From Roseovarius sp. (lineage in GTDB: Bacteria > Pseudomonadota > Alphaproteobacteria > Rhodobacterales > Rhodobacteraceae), in contig JALQUE010000425.1 of NCBI GenBank assembly GCA_023260815.1, forward strand, positions 1-39,256: DNA of 39,256 nt, written 5' to 3'. Shown piece by piece: positions 23,789 through 31,121 of the stretch. The notes below the pieces were generated by a model. It was not told the origin of the DNA. It saw only the letters and a program-made list of their open reading frames with translations, and made no database searches. The position numbers and the translations under genes were made by a program. The stretch's first letter is position 1, and every line of letters begins with the position of its first letter.

Positions 23789-24178
23789 TTATCTGACGCT
23801 CACGGCGGTGCGCAGCACGCCCAGGGCGGATTTGTATATGGCGACTGCGCGGTCATGCTGACGTTTGACATCGACCGCATGCAGCATCTCGGCTTCCAGA
23901 GAGACCGAGTTGCCATTGGGATCGGCCTGCGCGCCATCGCGCGGTGATACGTCGATCTGCAGCGGTCCCATGGGCGCGTTGAGATGCGCGGCGCGCGTGG
24001 CTTTTATCGTGAATTGCTGCGCATGCGTGTCGATCAAGGTGTTGAACGGGGCGACATCGCGGGCCTCATAGCCCGGCGTGTCGGCATTCGCGAGATTTTG
24101 CGCGACAACGGCCTGACGCGTGCCGGCATGAACGGCCATCGCGTGTGACAATCTGAAAACGTCTAGGTTCTGGAACAT
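23789..24178 (-). CDS. flgB: Flagellar proximal rod protein FlgB
   Basis: FlgB is a proximal rod protein. From the ATG at 24178 it is 129 aa: MFQNLDVFRLSHAMAVHAGTRQAVVAQNLANADTPGYEARDVAPF, then SVSLEAEMLHAVDVKRQHDRAVAIYKSALGVLRTAVSVR, the FlgB end. The open frame runs 168 bases further upstream, but this start has GGGAGA in position and gives the family N-terminus. It heads the nine-gene operon flgB-flgC-fliE-fliQ-flgF-flgG-flgA-flgH-fliL2 and is divergent from fliI across 85 bases. Confidence 0.95.
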   Translation of the reverse strand: MFQNLDVFRLSHAMAVHAGTRQAVVAQNLANADTPGYEARDVAPFNTLIDTHAQQFTIKATRAAHLNAPMGPLQIDVSPRDGAQADPNGNSVSLEAEMLHAVDVKRQHDRAVAIYKSALGVLRTAVSVR

Positions 24179-24201
24179 CGGGGCTTCTCCCTCGATTGGC
24201 T

Positions 24202-24217
24202 TCAACCAAGGCTTAAC
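24202..24217. promoter_or_regulatory. CtrA-type box between flgB and fliI
   Basis: The plus strand reads TCAA-N7-TTAAC, one mismatch from TTAA-N7-TTAA. The box ends 47 bases before the fliI ATG, and CTTTAG at 24226-24231 could be the -10 element. Its left edge is 23 bases from the flgB ATG, so control of both divergent operons from one site is possible. Confidence 0.5.
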
Positions 24218-24263
24218 CGTGATTCCTTTAGAAATTGTTTTCAGACAATTGCAGGAGCGCACG

Positions 24264-25688
24264 ATGACCGAAAAACCCCTATTGGCCCTGACCTCCGAAA
24301 TCGCTGGGATGCGGCGGGTACGCCATGTTGGCCGTATTAGCGCCATTCAAAGCCATCTCATTAGAATCACGGGTCTTTCCCGGGTGGCAACAATCGGGGA
24401 TCGTGTTGAAATTGACCGCAAGGGCACTGCTGCTCTCGGCGGAGAGGTGCTGCAACTCAATGGTGATTTGGCCGATGTGATGCCCGATAATCCCCCGGAC
24501 GGTGTGTCCATCGGTGCTCGGGCATGGCTTGCTGATTCGAACCTGATCCGCCCGTGTGACCGATGGATCGGTCGGATTTTCGATCCGTTTGGACAGCCGA
24601 TGGATGGTCAGCCTCTGCCCAAAGGAGAATTCGGTCGTGCCTTGCGCGCCGATCCGCCGCCAGCGGCCTGTCGTCGGGGCTTTGGCCCGCGGCTTGAAAC
24701 CGGCATGGCGGCGTTCAACACGTTCTTGCCTGTTGTGCGTGGCCAGAGGTTGGGACTGTTTGCAGGGTCCGGCGTGGGTAAATCCAACCTTCTGGCGACG
24801 CTTGGCCGCAACATGGAGGCCGATGTTGTGGTCTTTGCGCTGATTGGCGAACGGGGCCGGGAATTGCGTCATTTCATCGAAACCGGTCTTGGGCCTGAAG
24901 GCATGGAACGTTCCGTCGTGGTGGCGGCAACGTCGGATCAGTCGCCGTTGGCACGACGTCGCTGTGCCTGGACAGCGATGGCCGTGGCCGAGCATTTTCG
25001 CGATGCAGGCCATCAGGTTCTCTTGATGTTCGATTCCATCACCCGCTTTGCGGAAGCCCATCGGGAAGTGGCGATTGCGTCGGGCGAATTGCCGGCCTTG
25101 CGTGGATTTCCTGCGTCCACCAGTCATATGATCATGTCCCTTTGCGAACGCGCCGGCCCGGGTGCCAACGGATCAGGTGATATCACTGCGCTGTTCAGTG
25201 TGCTGGTGGCAGGGTCGGATCTGGATGAACCGGTGGCCGACATCCTGCGCGGGGTTCTTGATGGGCATGTGGTCCTTGACAGGCAGATTGCCGAACGTGG
25301 GCGTTATCCTGCGATCGATCTGCTGCGATCTGTCTCGCGCAGCTTGCCACAGGCGGCAACCGATGACGAAAATCAGACCATCCTCCGGGCGCGCGCTCTC
25401 TTGGGTGCTTATGCGAGATCCGAAACGATGGTGCGGGCCGGTCTTTATAGCGAGGGCAGCGATCCAGAACTCGATCAGGCAATCCGCGTCTGGCCTGAAC
25501 TGGATGCGTTTCTCGCTGAAATAGAGTCTGTTTCAACGCAAAATAGTTTCGATAGATTGCGTCTGATTTTGCGTCGTGCAGGGTCGCCCAGGTCTACAAC
25601 CGCTTCTGTCGCGCGGGTGGGGACCAAGAGCGGCATCCCAGGAAAAGGCGGGTCACGCGTGCAAGTGGCACTTGACGGATCGGGCTGA
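24264..25688 (+). CDS. fliI: Flagellar export ATPase FliI
   Basis: FliI is the hexameric ATPase of flagellar protein export. The 474 aa protein has an F1-beta-like N-terminal barrel, Walker A GSGVGKS (168-174), Walker B LLMFD with Asp at 257, and the LIGERGREL, SPLARRRCAWTAMAVAEHFR and GELPALRGFPASTSHMIMSLCERAG motifs. It is slightly longer than usual because of a basic, Ser/Gly-rich C-terminal tail of about 30 residues. The ATG at 24264 (CAGGAG at 24252-24257) is preferred over a frame extension to 24219. It is transcribed alone, apart from fliH and the fliJ-like gene. Confidence 0.96.
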   Translation: MTEKPLLALTSEIAGMRRVRHVGRISAIQSHLIRITGLSRVATIGDRVEIDRKGTAALGGEVLQLNGDLADVMPDNPPDGVSIGARAWLADSNLIRPCDRWIGRIFDPFGQPMDGQPLPKGEFGRALRADPPPAACRRGFGPRLETGMAAFNTFLPVVRGQRLGLFAGSGVGKSNLLATLGRNMEADVVVFALIGERGRELRHFIETGLGPEGMERSVVVAATSDQSPLARRRCAWTAMAVAEHFRDAGHQVLLMFDSITRFAEAHREVAIASGELPALRGFPASTSHMIMSLCERAGPGANGSGDITALFSVLVAGSDLDEPVADILRGVLDGHVVLDRQIAERGRYPAIDLLRSVSRSLPQAATDDENQTILRARALLGAYARSETMVRAGLYSEGSDPELDQAIRVWPELDAFLAEIESVSTQNSFDRLRLILRRAGSPRSTTASVARVGTKSGIPGKGGSRVQVALDGSG

Positions 25689-25728
25689 CGACGTGTCGTT
25701 AACATCGTTTTGGAGGCGTCTGTCGAAA

Positions 25729-25745
25729 GCCGGGATATTGCCGGC
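25729..25745. terminator. Hairpin in the convergent fliI/DUF1217 gap
   Basis: GCCGG (25729-25733) and CCGGC (25741-25745) flank a 7-base loop in the 65-base gap between the two stops. The stem is short and there is no T-run, so this is a weak candidate. Confidence 0.3.
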
Positions 25746-25753
25746 ACAACCTG

Positions 25754-26557
25754 TCAGCGCAGGGGCTGGATGGCCTGCAACAGCGTGAGCGCAATAGCGC
25801 TGGAACTTTGGACCGTTATGCCTCTGATCTGATCCTGAAGCAGAAACCGTTCCACCAGTTTGTCGCGCGCGCCCTCGTCCGTAAGTTGGCGCAGGTCTGT
25901 TATGCCCAGCCGATCGGCTGAACGCGTCTTCAATTCATCCACCTGCCTGTCCAGATCCAATTGCGCAAACCCGTCAGGCAGGCCAAGCGCCGTCTCGAAA
26001 ACCTTGCGCAGCGGAGGGGTCCCCATGATCCGTAACCATCCTGTATCACCCTGTCCCGGGTCATTGGCCAGAATGGCAAGTTCGCGTTGCGCGTTAAGCG
26101 CCAGCCTCAGGCCCTGATCGCTATCACCAACCGCATTCTCAAAGGATCGCCGGCGGAACAGGTCCGTGATCTCCTGTCCAAAGCCGGTGCTTTGCGTCCT
26201 GGGTCCGCTTGCGGCGCCAAAGCCGAACGCATCAGCCAGATCCTTGTAACGTTCGTCTGTCAGGCGATTGGCTAGCGCATCGCGGTCTGCCGTACCGCCT
26301 TCCAGCACTTTCCGGATCAGAAAACGGCTGTTGATATCGTCCTGCAGCCCGAATGCACCAAGCGCGACCCGCAGCAGACGGCGGTCGCTCACCAACTCCT
26401 CCGCCGTGCTGATGTCGCCAATCCGCGCTTCGAAATAAGCGGTATCGCTGCTTATCCTTGGCCCGGCATCGAACGCCTTGCGCTGCGCGTCCATTGTGGC
26501 GTTGAGGAAAACCCAGCCACCCAGTCCACCGCTTGGAACAATCGGCTGAAAGGTCAT
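25754..26557 (-). CDS. DUF1217-type flagellar protein
   Basis: The 267 aa protein begins MTFQPIVPSGGLGGWVFLNATMDAQRKAFDAGPRISSDTAYFEARIGDISTAEELVSDRRLLRVALGAFGLQDDINSRFLIRKVLEGG. This matches my memory of the DUF1217 domain, which occurs in alphaproteobacterial flagellar loci and is sometimes labelled FlgF by mistake. The second half repeats similar helical segments (FENAVGDSDQGLRLALNAQRELAILA; TPPLRKVFETALGLPDGFAQLDLDRQVDELKTRSADRLG). It has no signal or membrane segment. The function is not established. It ends the fliC-flaF-flbT operon and overlaps flbT by ATGA, which decides the start at 26557 over an upstream frame extension to 26620. Confidence 0.8.
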   Translation of the reverse strand: MTFQPIVPSGGLGGWVFLNATMDAQRKAFDAGPRISSDTAYFEARIGDISTAEELVSDRRLLRVALGAFGLQDDINSRFLIRKVLEGGTADRDALANRLTDERYKDLADAFGFGAASGPRTQSTGFGQEITDLFRRRSFENAVGDSDQGLRLALNAQRELAILANDPGQGDTGWLRIMGTPPLRKVFETALGLPDGFAQLDLDRQVDELKTRSADRLGITDLRQLTDEGARDKLVERFLLQDQIRGITVQSSSAIALTLLQAIQPLR

Positions 26558-26958
26558 GTCGAACCATGCGCCAACAGTCGTTCCTCGCGGGGCAGCAACG
26601 CCCTGAGAGACTTGAGGCACTGATAATACTCCCCCTCGAGCAGAGTGTCCGTCGCCCGCGCCAGCTGTGTGCGGCTGTCCGGATCTGTCAGGGCCTGACT
26701 AAGAGCTTCTATCTGGTGGAGCAGCTGTCTGCGCGCAATTTCGGGTTCGATATCCCCTGAAAGCAGCAATTGTGCCGCATAGCAGACACGCCGTACCGGT
26801 GTCCGCGCCTCTTCGGGATGAATCGCATCCCTCAGGCGCAGGATATTGGCGTTCGCAGTCAGGATCGACAGGCGCGTGCGCCGGTCACCATTCTCGATCA
26901 CGGCGCCGTTGATCAGCAATCTCTCCCGAGGGCTCAGCTTGAGAACAAGACCGCTCAT
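26554..26958 (-). CDS. flbT: Flagellin post-transcriptional regulator FlbT
   Basis: In Caulobacter FlbT binds the 5' leader of flagellin mRNA and represses its translation until hook assembly is complete. The 134 aa protein has the family start MSGLVLKLSPRERLLINGAVIENGDRRTRLSILT and the NILRLRDAIHPEEARTPVRRVCYAAQLLLSGDIEPEIARRQLLHQIEAL region. Length is normal. It overlaps flaF and the DUF1217 gene by four bases each and lies in the same operon as its presumed target fliC. Confidence 0.93.
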   Translation of the reverse strand: MSGLVLKLSPRERLLINGAVIENGDRRTRLSILTANANILRLRDAIHPEEARTPVRRVCYAAQLLLSGDIEPEIARRQLLHQIEALSQALTDPDSRTQLARATDTLLEGEYYQCLKSLRALLPREERLLAHGST

Positions 26959-27329
26959 GGCGTGGGTCTCCTGTCTTGCAGGCCGTGCATGATGGCGGTG
27001 TTGATCTCGATCAGGGGGTCGGCGCTGGCCGTGCCGGACAACACCTTGCGGCCATGGACCTCGGTGAATTCGGCAAGATAGATCAACCGGGCTTTCAGAT
27101 CGCTCGGCAACGGATTGCTATTTAACGCCACATCCGAGGCAAGGATCATCCAGAGCCTCCGGTTTTCATATAAGGCGGCGGCAAGTTCTGGAACGTTGTC
27201 CTTGGTCTTTGCCGCTGCGGTCAATCGCCGCGTGACGCGGGCAAAGGCATCGTATTCCGTATCTCTTGGCGTGTTGGTGGCGCGGGCATGATGACCGTAG
27301 GCGGTTTGCGCCCTTTGCATGGCGTTCAC
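26955..27329 (-). CDS. flaF: Flagellin secretion/translation regulator FlaF
   Basis: FlaF is needed for flagellin synthesis and secretion in alphaproteobacteria and works opposite to FlbT. The 124 aa protein has the family pattern AQTAYGHHARATNTPRDTEYDAFARVTRRLTAAAKTKDNVPELAAALYENRRLWMILASDVALNSNPLPSDLKARLIYLAEFTEVHGRKVLSG. The start is GTG at 27329, supported by AAGGA six bases upstream; an ATG three codons later is the alternative. A strong stem-loop separates it from fliC, and it overlaps flbT by four bases. Confidence 0.92.
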   Translation of the reverse strand: MNAMQRAQTAYGHHARATNTPRDTEYDAFARVTRRLTAAAKTKDNVPELAAALYENRRLWMILASDVALNSNPLPSDLKARLIYLAEFTEVHGRKVLSGTASADPLIEINTAIMHGLQDRRPTP

Positions 27330-27369
27330 ACTATGTCCTTCCGAAAATGCGACTGTCAGGAGGTGGCGT

Positions 27370-27396
27370 CAGGGGCGCCCGTCAAAGGCGCCCCTG
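27370..27396 (-). terminator. Strong stem-loop between fliC and flaF
   Basis: CAGGGGCGCC (27370-27379) and GGCGCCCCTG (27387-27396) form a perfect 10-base GC-rich stem with a 7-base loop, six bases after the fliC stop. No T-run follows on the minus strand, so it is probably a partial terminator or a 3'-end stabiliser. Either would make flagellin mRNA more abundant than flaF-flbT mRNA. Confidence 0.65.
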
Positions 27397-27402
27397 CCTG
27401 GA

Positions 27403-28281
27403 TCACCGGAAGAGCTGCAGGATCGCCTGCGGCGCTTGGTTGGCGATGGTCAGCGACTGGGTTGCCAACTGCTGCTGCACCTGAAGCGCCTGCAGGCGTG
27501 CAGACGCCTCTTCCATGTTGGTGTCGACCATTGCACCCATACCGGACACCATTGCATCCGAGACCTTGCTGACGAATTCCGATTGGTCGGAAAGTCGCTT
27601 GGCGGACGCACCCAATGCTGCCGCGCCATCGATGGCCGTTTGGATATGCGTTTCGAGTGCGGTGAGCGAGGTATCTGCTGCCGCCGCGCCAGTGACGACG
27701 ATATCACCAAGAATGTTCGCCGCCATAATCGGATCTTCTACATCGGTCACCGCGGTGCCACCACCCAGTAGACCAGCCTGAAAATCGACCGATTCCACCG
27801 TGATCGACAGGTTTGAGATGCCGCCCGCACCATCCCGGTTGATAGACGCCAGGACATCGATGTCACCACCCGCCGTATCCAGAAGGTTCGTCCCGTTGAA
27901 CTGCGATCCACGGATGATCGCACCGATCTGTTCCTTCAGCGCGTTGACATCCGCCGTCAGCTTGTCATGGTCGACGTTGCTGCCGGTCGCGGCAACCACC
28001 CGCTCCTTCATGTCGTTGAGCAGGTTCACGATCTGCTCTGCACCTGCCGCAGCCACCGCGACGGTCGATTCCCCCAAGGCCAGGGAATCCTTCACGGCCT
28101 TGAAGCCGCTGACATCGGATTCCATTACCTTGGAAATGGCCCAGATGGCCGAGTTATCCTTGGCCTGGCCAATTTCCTTGCCGGTCGAGATCATGTTCTG
28201 GGTTTTGGCCAGGTTCTTGTTGACGGATTGCAGCGTTTGCAGCGCGACCATGGCGCTGTTGTTGGTCAGAATGCTGGACAT
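27403..28281 (-). CDS. fliC: Flagellin FliC
   Basis: This is the filament subunit. The 292 aa protein has conserved flagellin ends: MSSILTNNSAMVALQTLQSVNKNLAKTQNMISTGKEIGQAKDNSAIWAISKVMESD at the N-terminus and SARLQALQVQQQLATQSLTIANQAPQAILQLFR at the C-terminus. The short central variable region is typical of alphaproteobacterial flagellins. The ATG at 28281 has AAAGGA upstream; a frame extension to 28335 is rejected because it would disturb the flagellin N-terminus. It heads fliC-flaF-flbT-DUF1217. It is the only flagellin in the window. Its long leader (about 150 bases from the candidate promoter) contains a hairpin next to the ribosome-binding site. Confidence 0.96.
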   Translation of the reverse strand: MSSILTNNSAMVALQTLQSVNKNLAKTQNMISTGKEIGQAKDNSAIWAISKVMESDVSGFKAVKDSLALGESTVAVAAAGAEQIVNLLNDMKERVVAATGSNVDHDKLTADVNALKEQIGAIIRGSQFNGTNLLDTAGGDIDVLASINRDGAGGISNLSITVESVDFQAGLLGGGTAVTDVEDPIMAANILGDIVVTGAAAADTSLTALETHIQTAIDGAAALGASAKRLSDQSEFVSKVSDAMVSGMGAMVDTNMEEASARLQALQVQQQLATQSLTIANQAPQAILQLFR

Positions 28282-28301
28282 AGCTTTTTCCTTTAGCCTG
28301 C

Positions 28302-28314
28302 GGTGCTTTGCACC
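28302..28314 (-). promoter_or_regulatory. Leader hairpin just upstream of the fliC ribosome-binding site
   Basis: On the minus strand GGTGC-AAA-GCACC forms a perfect 5-base stem with a 3-base loop, about 13 bases before the AAAGGA of fliC. FlbT acts on a stem-loop in the flagellin leader in Caulobacter; this hairpin is a candidate target by position only. The 211-base gap 28282-28492 otherwise holds the CtrA-type box and no gene. Confidence 0.45.
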
Positions 28315-28438
28315 AGTTTTACGTCCCGCCCCCACCAGGAGACGGCCTCAGCGTCGTTCTGACGTATGCGGCGACCGGGTCACCTCCCGAAGCCGCGCCA
28401 ACCGCTTCCGGCTGCCCTGTCAACATCGCTGCCAATTG

Positions 28439-28453
28439 CTAAGGGAGTGCTAA
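28439..28453 (-). promoter_or_regulatory. CtrA-type box upstream of fliC
   Basis: The minus strand reads TTAG-N7-TTAG, two mismatches from TTAA-N7-TTAA but a perfect direct repeat with the right 11-base period. It lies 157 bases before the fliC ATG, much further than the other boxes, which would leave a long leader. A degenerate sigma54-like TTGGCA just downstream was not accepted. Confidence 0.35.
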
Positions 28454-28492
28454 GTCAGCCCTTTGATATCACCCGCATTTGATGAAATTTGC

Positions 28493-28852
28493 TCAGGCTC
28501 GTTTTTCGATCTTGCGCAGCACGACGCCGTTGATCGTCTGCCGTTTGCCACTTTCGTCATATGTATCCAGCGATTGCCGCACGCGGCGCATCGCAGCCAT
28601 CCGTGCCGCGACCTTTCGAATACCTTCAAGAGCGCCGTCCAGAAGTTCCTGATTGCGCACGAGTTTTTGCTGAACGGCGGCAAGGTTCGGGTCGCGGTCG
28701 ATTTCATGCGCATTGAATCTATCGATCAGCTGCTCCTTGCGTGTGAGGATCGGGCCGATTTTCTCAAGATCCCCGGCAAGCAATGCGCGGCGTTCAGTCT
28801 CCAGAAGGTCATCCAGCCGGTCGATCAGCGATTGAGTGTCATTCGGTGTCAT
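28493..28852 (-). CDS. flgN: Probable FlgN-type export chaperone
   Basis: FlgN-type chaperones bind FlgK and FlgL before export. The 119 aa protein is helical: MTPNDTQSLIDRLDDLLETERRALLAGDLEKIGPILTRKEQLIDRFNAHEI, with the LLETERRALLAGDLEKI pattern common in FlgN proteins. A basic C-terminal helix follows (LEGIRKVAARMAAMRRVRQSLDTYDESGKRQTI). The ATG at 28852 has GGAGG six bases upstream and is preferred over a start at 28873. It overlaps the end of the flgJ-type gene by 14 bases, and its ribosome-binding site lies inside that gene. FlgN is weakly conserved, so the name rests on pattern and context. Confidence 0.7.
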   Translation of the reverse strand: MTPNDTQSLIDRLDDLLETERRALLAGDLEKIGPILTRKEQLIDRFNAHEIDRDPNLAAVQQKLVRNQELLDGALEGIRKVAARMAAMRRVRQSLDTYDESGKRQTINGVVLRKIEKRA

Positions 28853-29129
28853 TTTGGGCCTCCATGATTGCACGATAGAACGTTTCGGTCAGGCCAATGC
28901 CTCCGCTTTTCACCATTTGGTCTGCGATCGCCTGCCGGTGGAAGGACGCGAAATGATCCTCCCCATGGCCGCCGGACAGGCTGTTTTCCTGTTCGCCCAA
29001 CCCGGTTGATTTCAGCATTTCAGCCAGAAAACTCGCCTCGAGCTTTTGTGCCGCGTCCAGGGCCCTGCTCGTATGTGCTGCGGCAGCGGGCAGGGGAATG
29101 GACAAAGGATTCGATACAATATCAGTCAC
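28839..29129 (-). CDS. flgJ: Rod-binding protein, FlgJ N-terminal domain only
   Basis: The 96 aa product matches the rod-binding part of FlgJ: ALDAAQKLEASFLAEMLKSTGLGEQENSLSGGHGEDHFASFHRQAIADQMVKSGGIGLTETFYRAI. The family's key features are A-KLE-SFLAEMLK, F-S--R-AIAD-M---GGIGL. The peptidoglycan hydrolase half found in enterobacterial FlgJ is missing; a separate lytic transglycosylase is encoded at 14506-15243. The start is GTG at 29129 with GAGGTG upstream. It is divergent from fliK and shares an intergenic CtrA-type box with it. Confidence 0.88.
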   Translation of the reverse strand: MTDIVSNPLSIPLPAAAAHTSRALDAAQKLEASFLAEMLKSTGLGEQENSLSGGHGEDHFASFHRQAIADQMVKSGGIGLTETFYRAIMEAQNDTE

Positions 29130-29177
29130 TGTTTCACCTCAAATTGAACATACTACGGTCCATTTCACCCCAATCTG

Positions 29178-29193
29178 GTAAAGAACTGGTAAC
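29178..29193. promoter_or_regulatory. CtrA-type box between flgJ and fliK
   Basis: The plus strand reads GTAA-N7-GTAAC, two mismatches from TTAA-N7-TTAA but a perfect 11-base-period repeat. It is 52 bases before the fliK ATG at 29245 and 48 bases before the flgJ GTG at 29129, matching the spacing at other operons in both directions. Confidence 0.4.
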
Positions 29194-29244
29194 CGGCGGA
29201 TGTCATTGTTCACGAACCCTGTGGAAGAAATCCCGGAGATTGTG

Positions 29245-31110
29245 ATGATTCTACCTGACACCGGCATACTGCCCGACGCCGCGCCGCGCCCAATGTCTCG
29301 CCTCGCGGCGGGGACACACCTGCAAGGGGCTGCCTCTCAATCCAGTTTTCAAAGTATCTTTGCCGTCGCGTCGGGCTTTGTGGCTACATTTTCGACAGAG
29401 GATGACATCGAAGCCGCGACCCCCGACATACCCGACCTGCCCTCGTCAGAACCTGATCAGGCAAGTGTGCTGGAACCGGACGTGCCCGATTTGGCCGCAC
29501 AGACGCTGATGGGTGATCAAGCGGGCGGTCATCCGATTGATCAAGCAGAGGATACCGACGATCCGGCGATTGATCGGGATCCCGTGCTTGTCTCGGCAAT
29601 GCCGAAACCGGCCCTGTTGCAGCCCGACCTGGATCAACGGGGACCGGTATCTGCAGCGTCAGAAAACCCGATCTTGTGGGACAAAACCACCGTAACGGCG
29701 CCGATCGGTCCGGTTGTCCCGGTTGATCCATCTGGTCAAAGCAGCGCGTTCAACGAACCGTCTGTTGCAGAAACCCGTCCCGCCAACCCACATCAGCCCA
29801 ACCCACATCTGGCCGACCCACAACATGTCAACCCACATCCCGCCAACCCACATCAGGCTGACCCGAGTCAGGCAGAGCCTCTGAAAACCCATGCGCAGAC
29901 ACTTGCGGCCCCCCCATCCGTGACCGCCGCGCCGCTTCAGCCCACCTCCGATAGTGCGCCTTCGATTACGCCCTTGCAGGTCGCTCCATCACCGAAAATC
30001 CGACCGGAATCATGGCCCGCAGCATGGCCAACCCCTCCCAATTTGCGCCAAACGATTGCCGCGCCGCTTGCCACAGGCGGCCCCGTGCCAAGCGCCGATA
30101 CCTTGGCTCTGCCTGCCAATCCGGAACCGGCGGCCATGCCAGTGCGAGCATCGGTGCCCCCGGATGTCCTCGATCACGCCTTGGTCCCGGATCACCAGAG
30201 GGCGCAACCGGGTACACATCAGAGCGCTATCGCATCTGGACCCGGCCCTTCGCCGGATATCGCGTCATGGCAGGACATGCCGGTTGCCGTGCACAAAGGT
30301 GGGGCCGCTCAGACTGACGCGCCCCATTCGGTGCCTGCATCAGCACCCGCTCAAATAGTTGCGCGCCCCATGCTATCTCAACCGATGCAAGCCAAAGCCC
30401 CAAGTCCTCAAACGCCCGCCACGTCACCCGAGCCAGAGACCTTGGCGCTCACAGATCGTCGTCCGGTGCCTGATGTCGCTCCGCCAACCTTTGCCTCCGC
30501 CTCTCTGCAGCCCGCGTCGCACCCATCGTTATACGCGCCTCCGGTAATGATCCCGGCTGCCCCACCGGTTCAGACTGTGCCTGCATTCCCCCCTGAGATC
30601 ACGATCGACAGTCAGATATTCGTCTCTGATCCCGCCGAAAACCCCGAATTCCGGCCTGCTGCCGAAGGAACCAGCCCATCGCGGGGTCTGCAAGACATCC
30701 TGCACCGCCCCGAACTGCCGCGCCATGTCTCCGCGCAGCTTTTGGCGACCATACAGCGTGGACCGACAGAGAAAAATCTGGAGCTGACCCTTAATCCGGC
30801 CGAATTGGGCCGCGTCCGCATCAGCCTGACCCCCGGCGATGCCGGTATCGTGGTGACAATCGTTGCCGAACGGCCGGAAACCCTCGATCTCATGCGTCGC
30901 AATGTGGACACGCTCGCGCAGGATTTCCTTGGCCTTGGCTATGGCCGGGCCGAGTTCAATTTTGGCCAGACGCCGCAGCGATCCGGGCAAGGGGGCCGCG
31001 CTGGCGGCCCGATGCTTGGTGACGACGTCGCCAGCGGCGCGCCAGACGATGACGCCGCTGCGCCGCCACTTGCCCATATCACAACCGACCGCGTTGATAT
31101 CAGACTCTAG
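29245..31110 (+). CDS. fliK: Flagellar hook-length control protein FliK
   Basis: FliK is the secreted molecular ruler that measures hook length and triggers the FlhB switch. The 621 aa protein has a long Pro/Ala/Gln-rich, low-complexity N-terminal region (about 1-480) with a 15-base tandem repeat. It ends in the conserved C-terminal domain (GPTEKNLELTLNPAELGRVRISLTPGDAGIVVTIVAERPETLDLMRRNVDTLAQDFLGLGY, about 510-580) and a Gly-rich tail. The start at 29245 is chosen over the ATG at 29200 because GGAG sits six bases before it and the earlier ATG would lie only seven bases after the CtrA-type box. flgD follows after 11 bases. Confidence 0.88.
   Translation: MILPDTGILPDAAPRPMSRLAAGTHLQGAASQSSFQSIFAVASGFVATFSTEDDIEAATPDIPDLPSSEPDQASVLEPDVPDLAAQTLMGDQAGGHPIDQAEDTDDPAIDRDPVLVSAMPKPALLQPDLDQRGPVSAASENPILWDKTTVTAPIGPVVPVDPSGQSSAFNEPSVAETRPANPHQPNPHLADPQHVNPHPANPHQADPSQAEPLKTHAQTLAAPPSVTAAPLQPTSDSAPSITPLQVAPSPKIRPESWPAAWPTPPNLRQTIAAPLATGGPVPSADTLALPANPEPAAMPVRASVPPDVLDHALVPDHQRAQPGTHQSAIASGPGPSPDIASWQDMPVAVHKGGAAQTDAPHSVPASAPAQIVARPMLSQPMQAKAPSPQTPATSPEPETLALTDRRPVPDVAPPTFASASLQPASHPSLYAPPVMIPAAPPVQTVPAFPPEITIDSQIFVSDPAENPEFRPAAEGTSPSRGLQDILHRPELPRHVSAQLLATIQRGPTEKNLELTLNPAELGRVRISLTPGDAGIVVTIVAERPETLDLMRRNVDTLAQDFLGLGYGRAEFNFGQTPQRSGQGGRAGGPMLGDDVASGAPDDDAAAPPLAHITTDRVDIRL
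29782..29871 (+). repeat. Six 15-base tandem repeats in fliK
   Basis: Six imperfect 15-base units of the type GCCAACCCACATCAG encode five-residue repeats ANPHQ, PNPHL, ADPQH, VNPHP, ANPHQ and ADPSQ. Units one and five are identical. The period is a multiple of three, so copy-number change alters FliK length without frameshift. Confidence 0.9.
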
Positions 31111-31121
31111 AAAGGCTTGAA

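Noticed and set aside
24179..24346. N-terminal extension of flgB
   Set aside because: The frame is open by chance into the fliI region; the internal ATG has a good ribosome-binding site and gives the family N-terminus.
28420..28440. Sigma54-like element upstream of fliC (TTGGCA, then TTGAC with 10 bases between GG and GA)
   Set aside because: The -12 GC dinucleotide is replaced by GA and no other promoter in the window has such a site.
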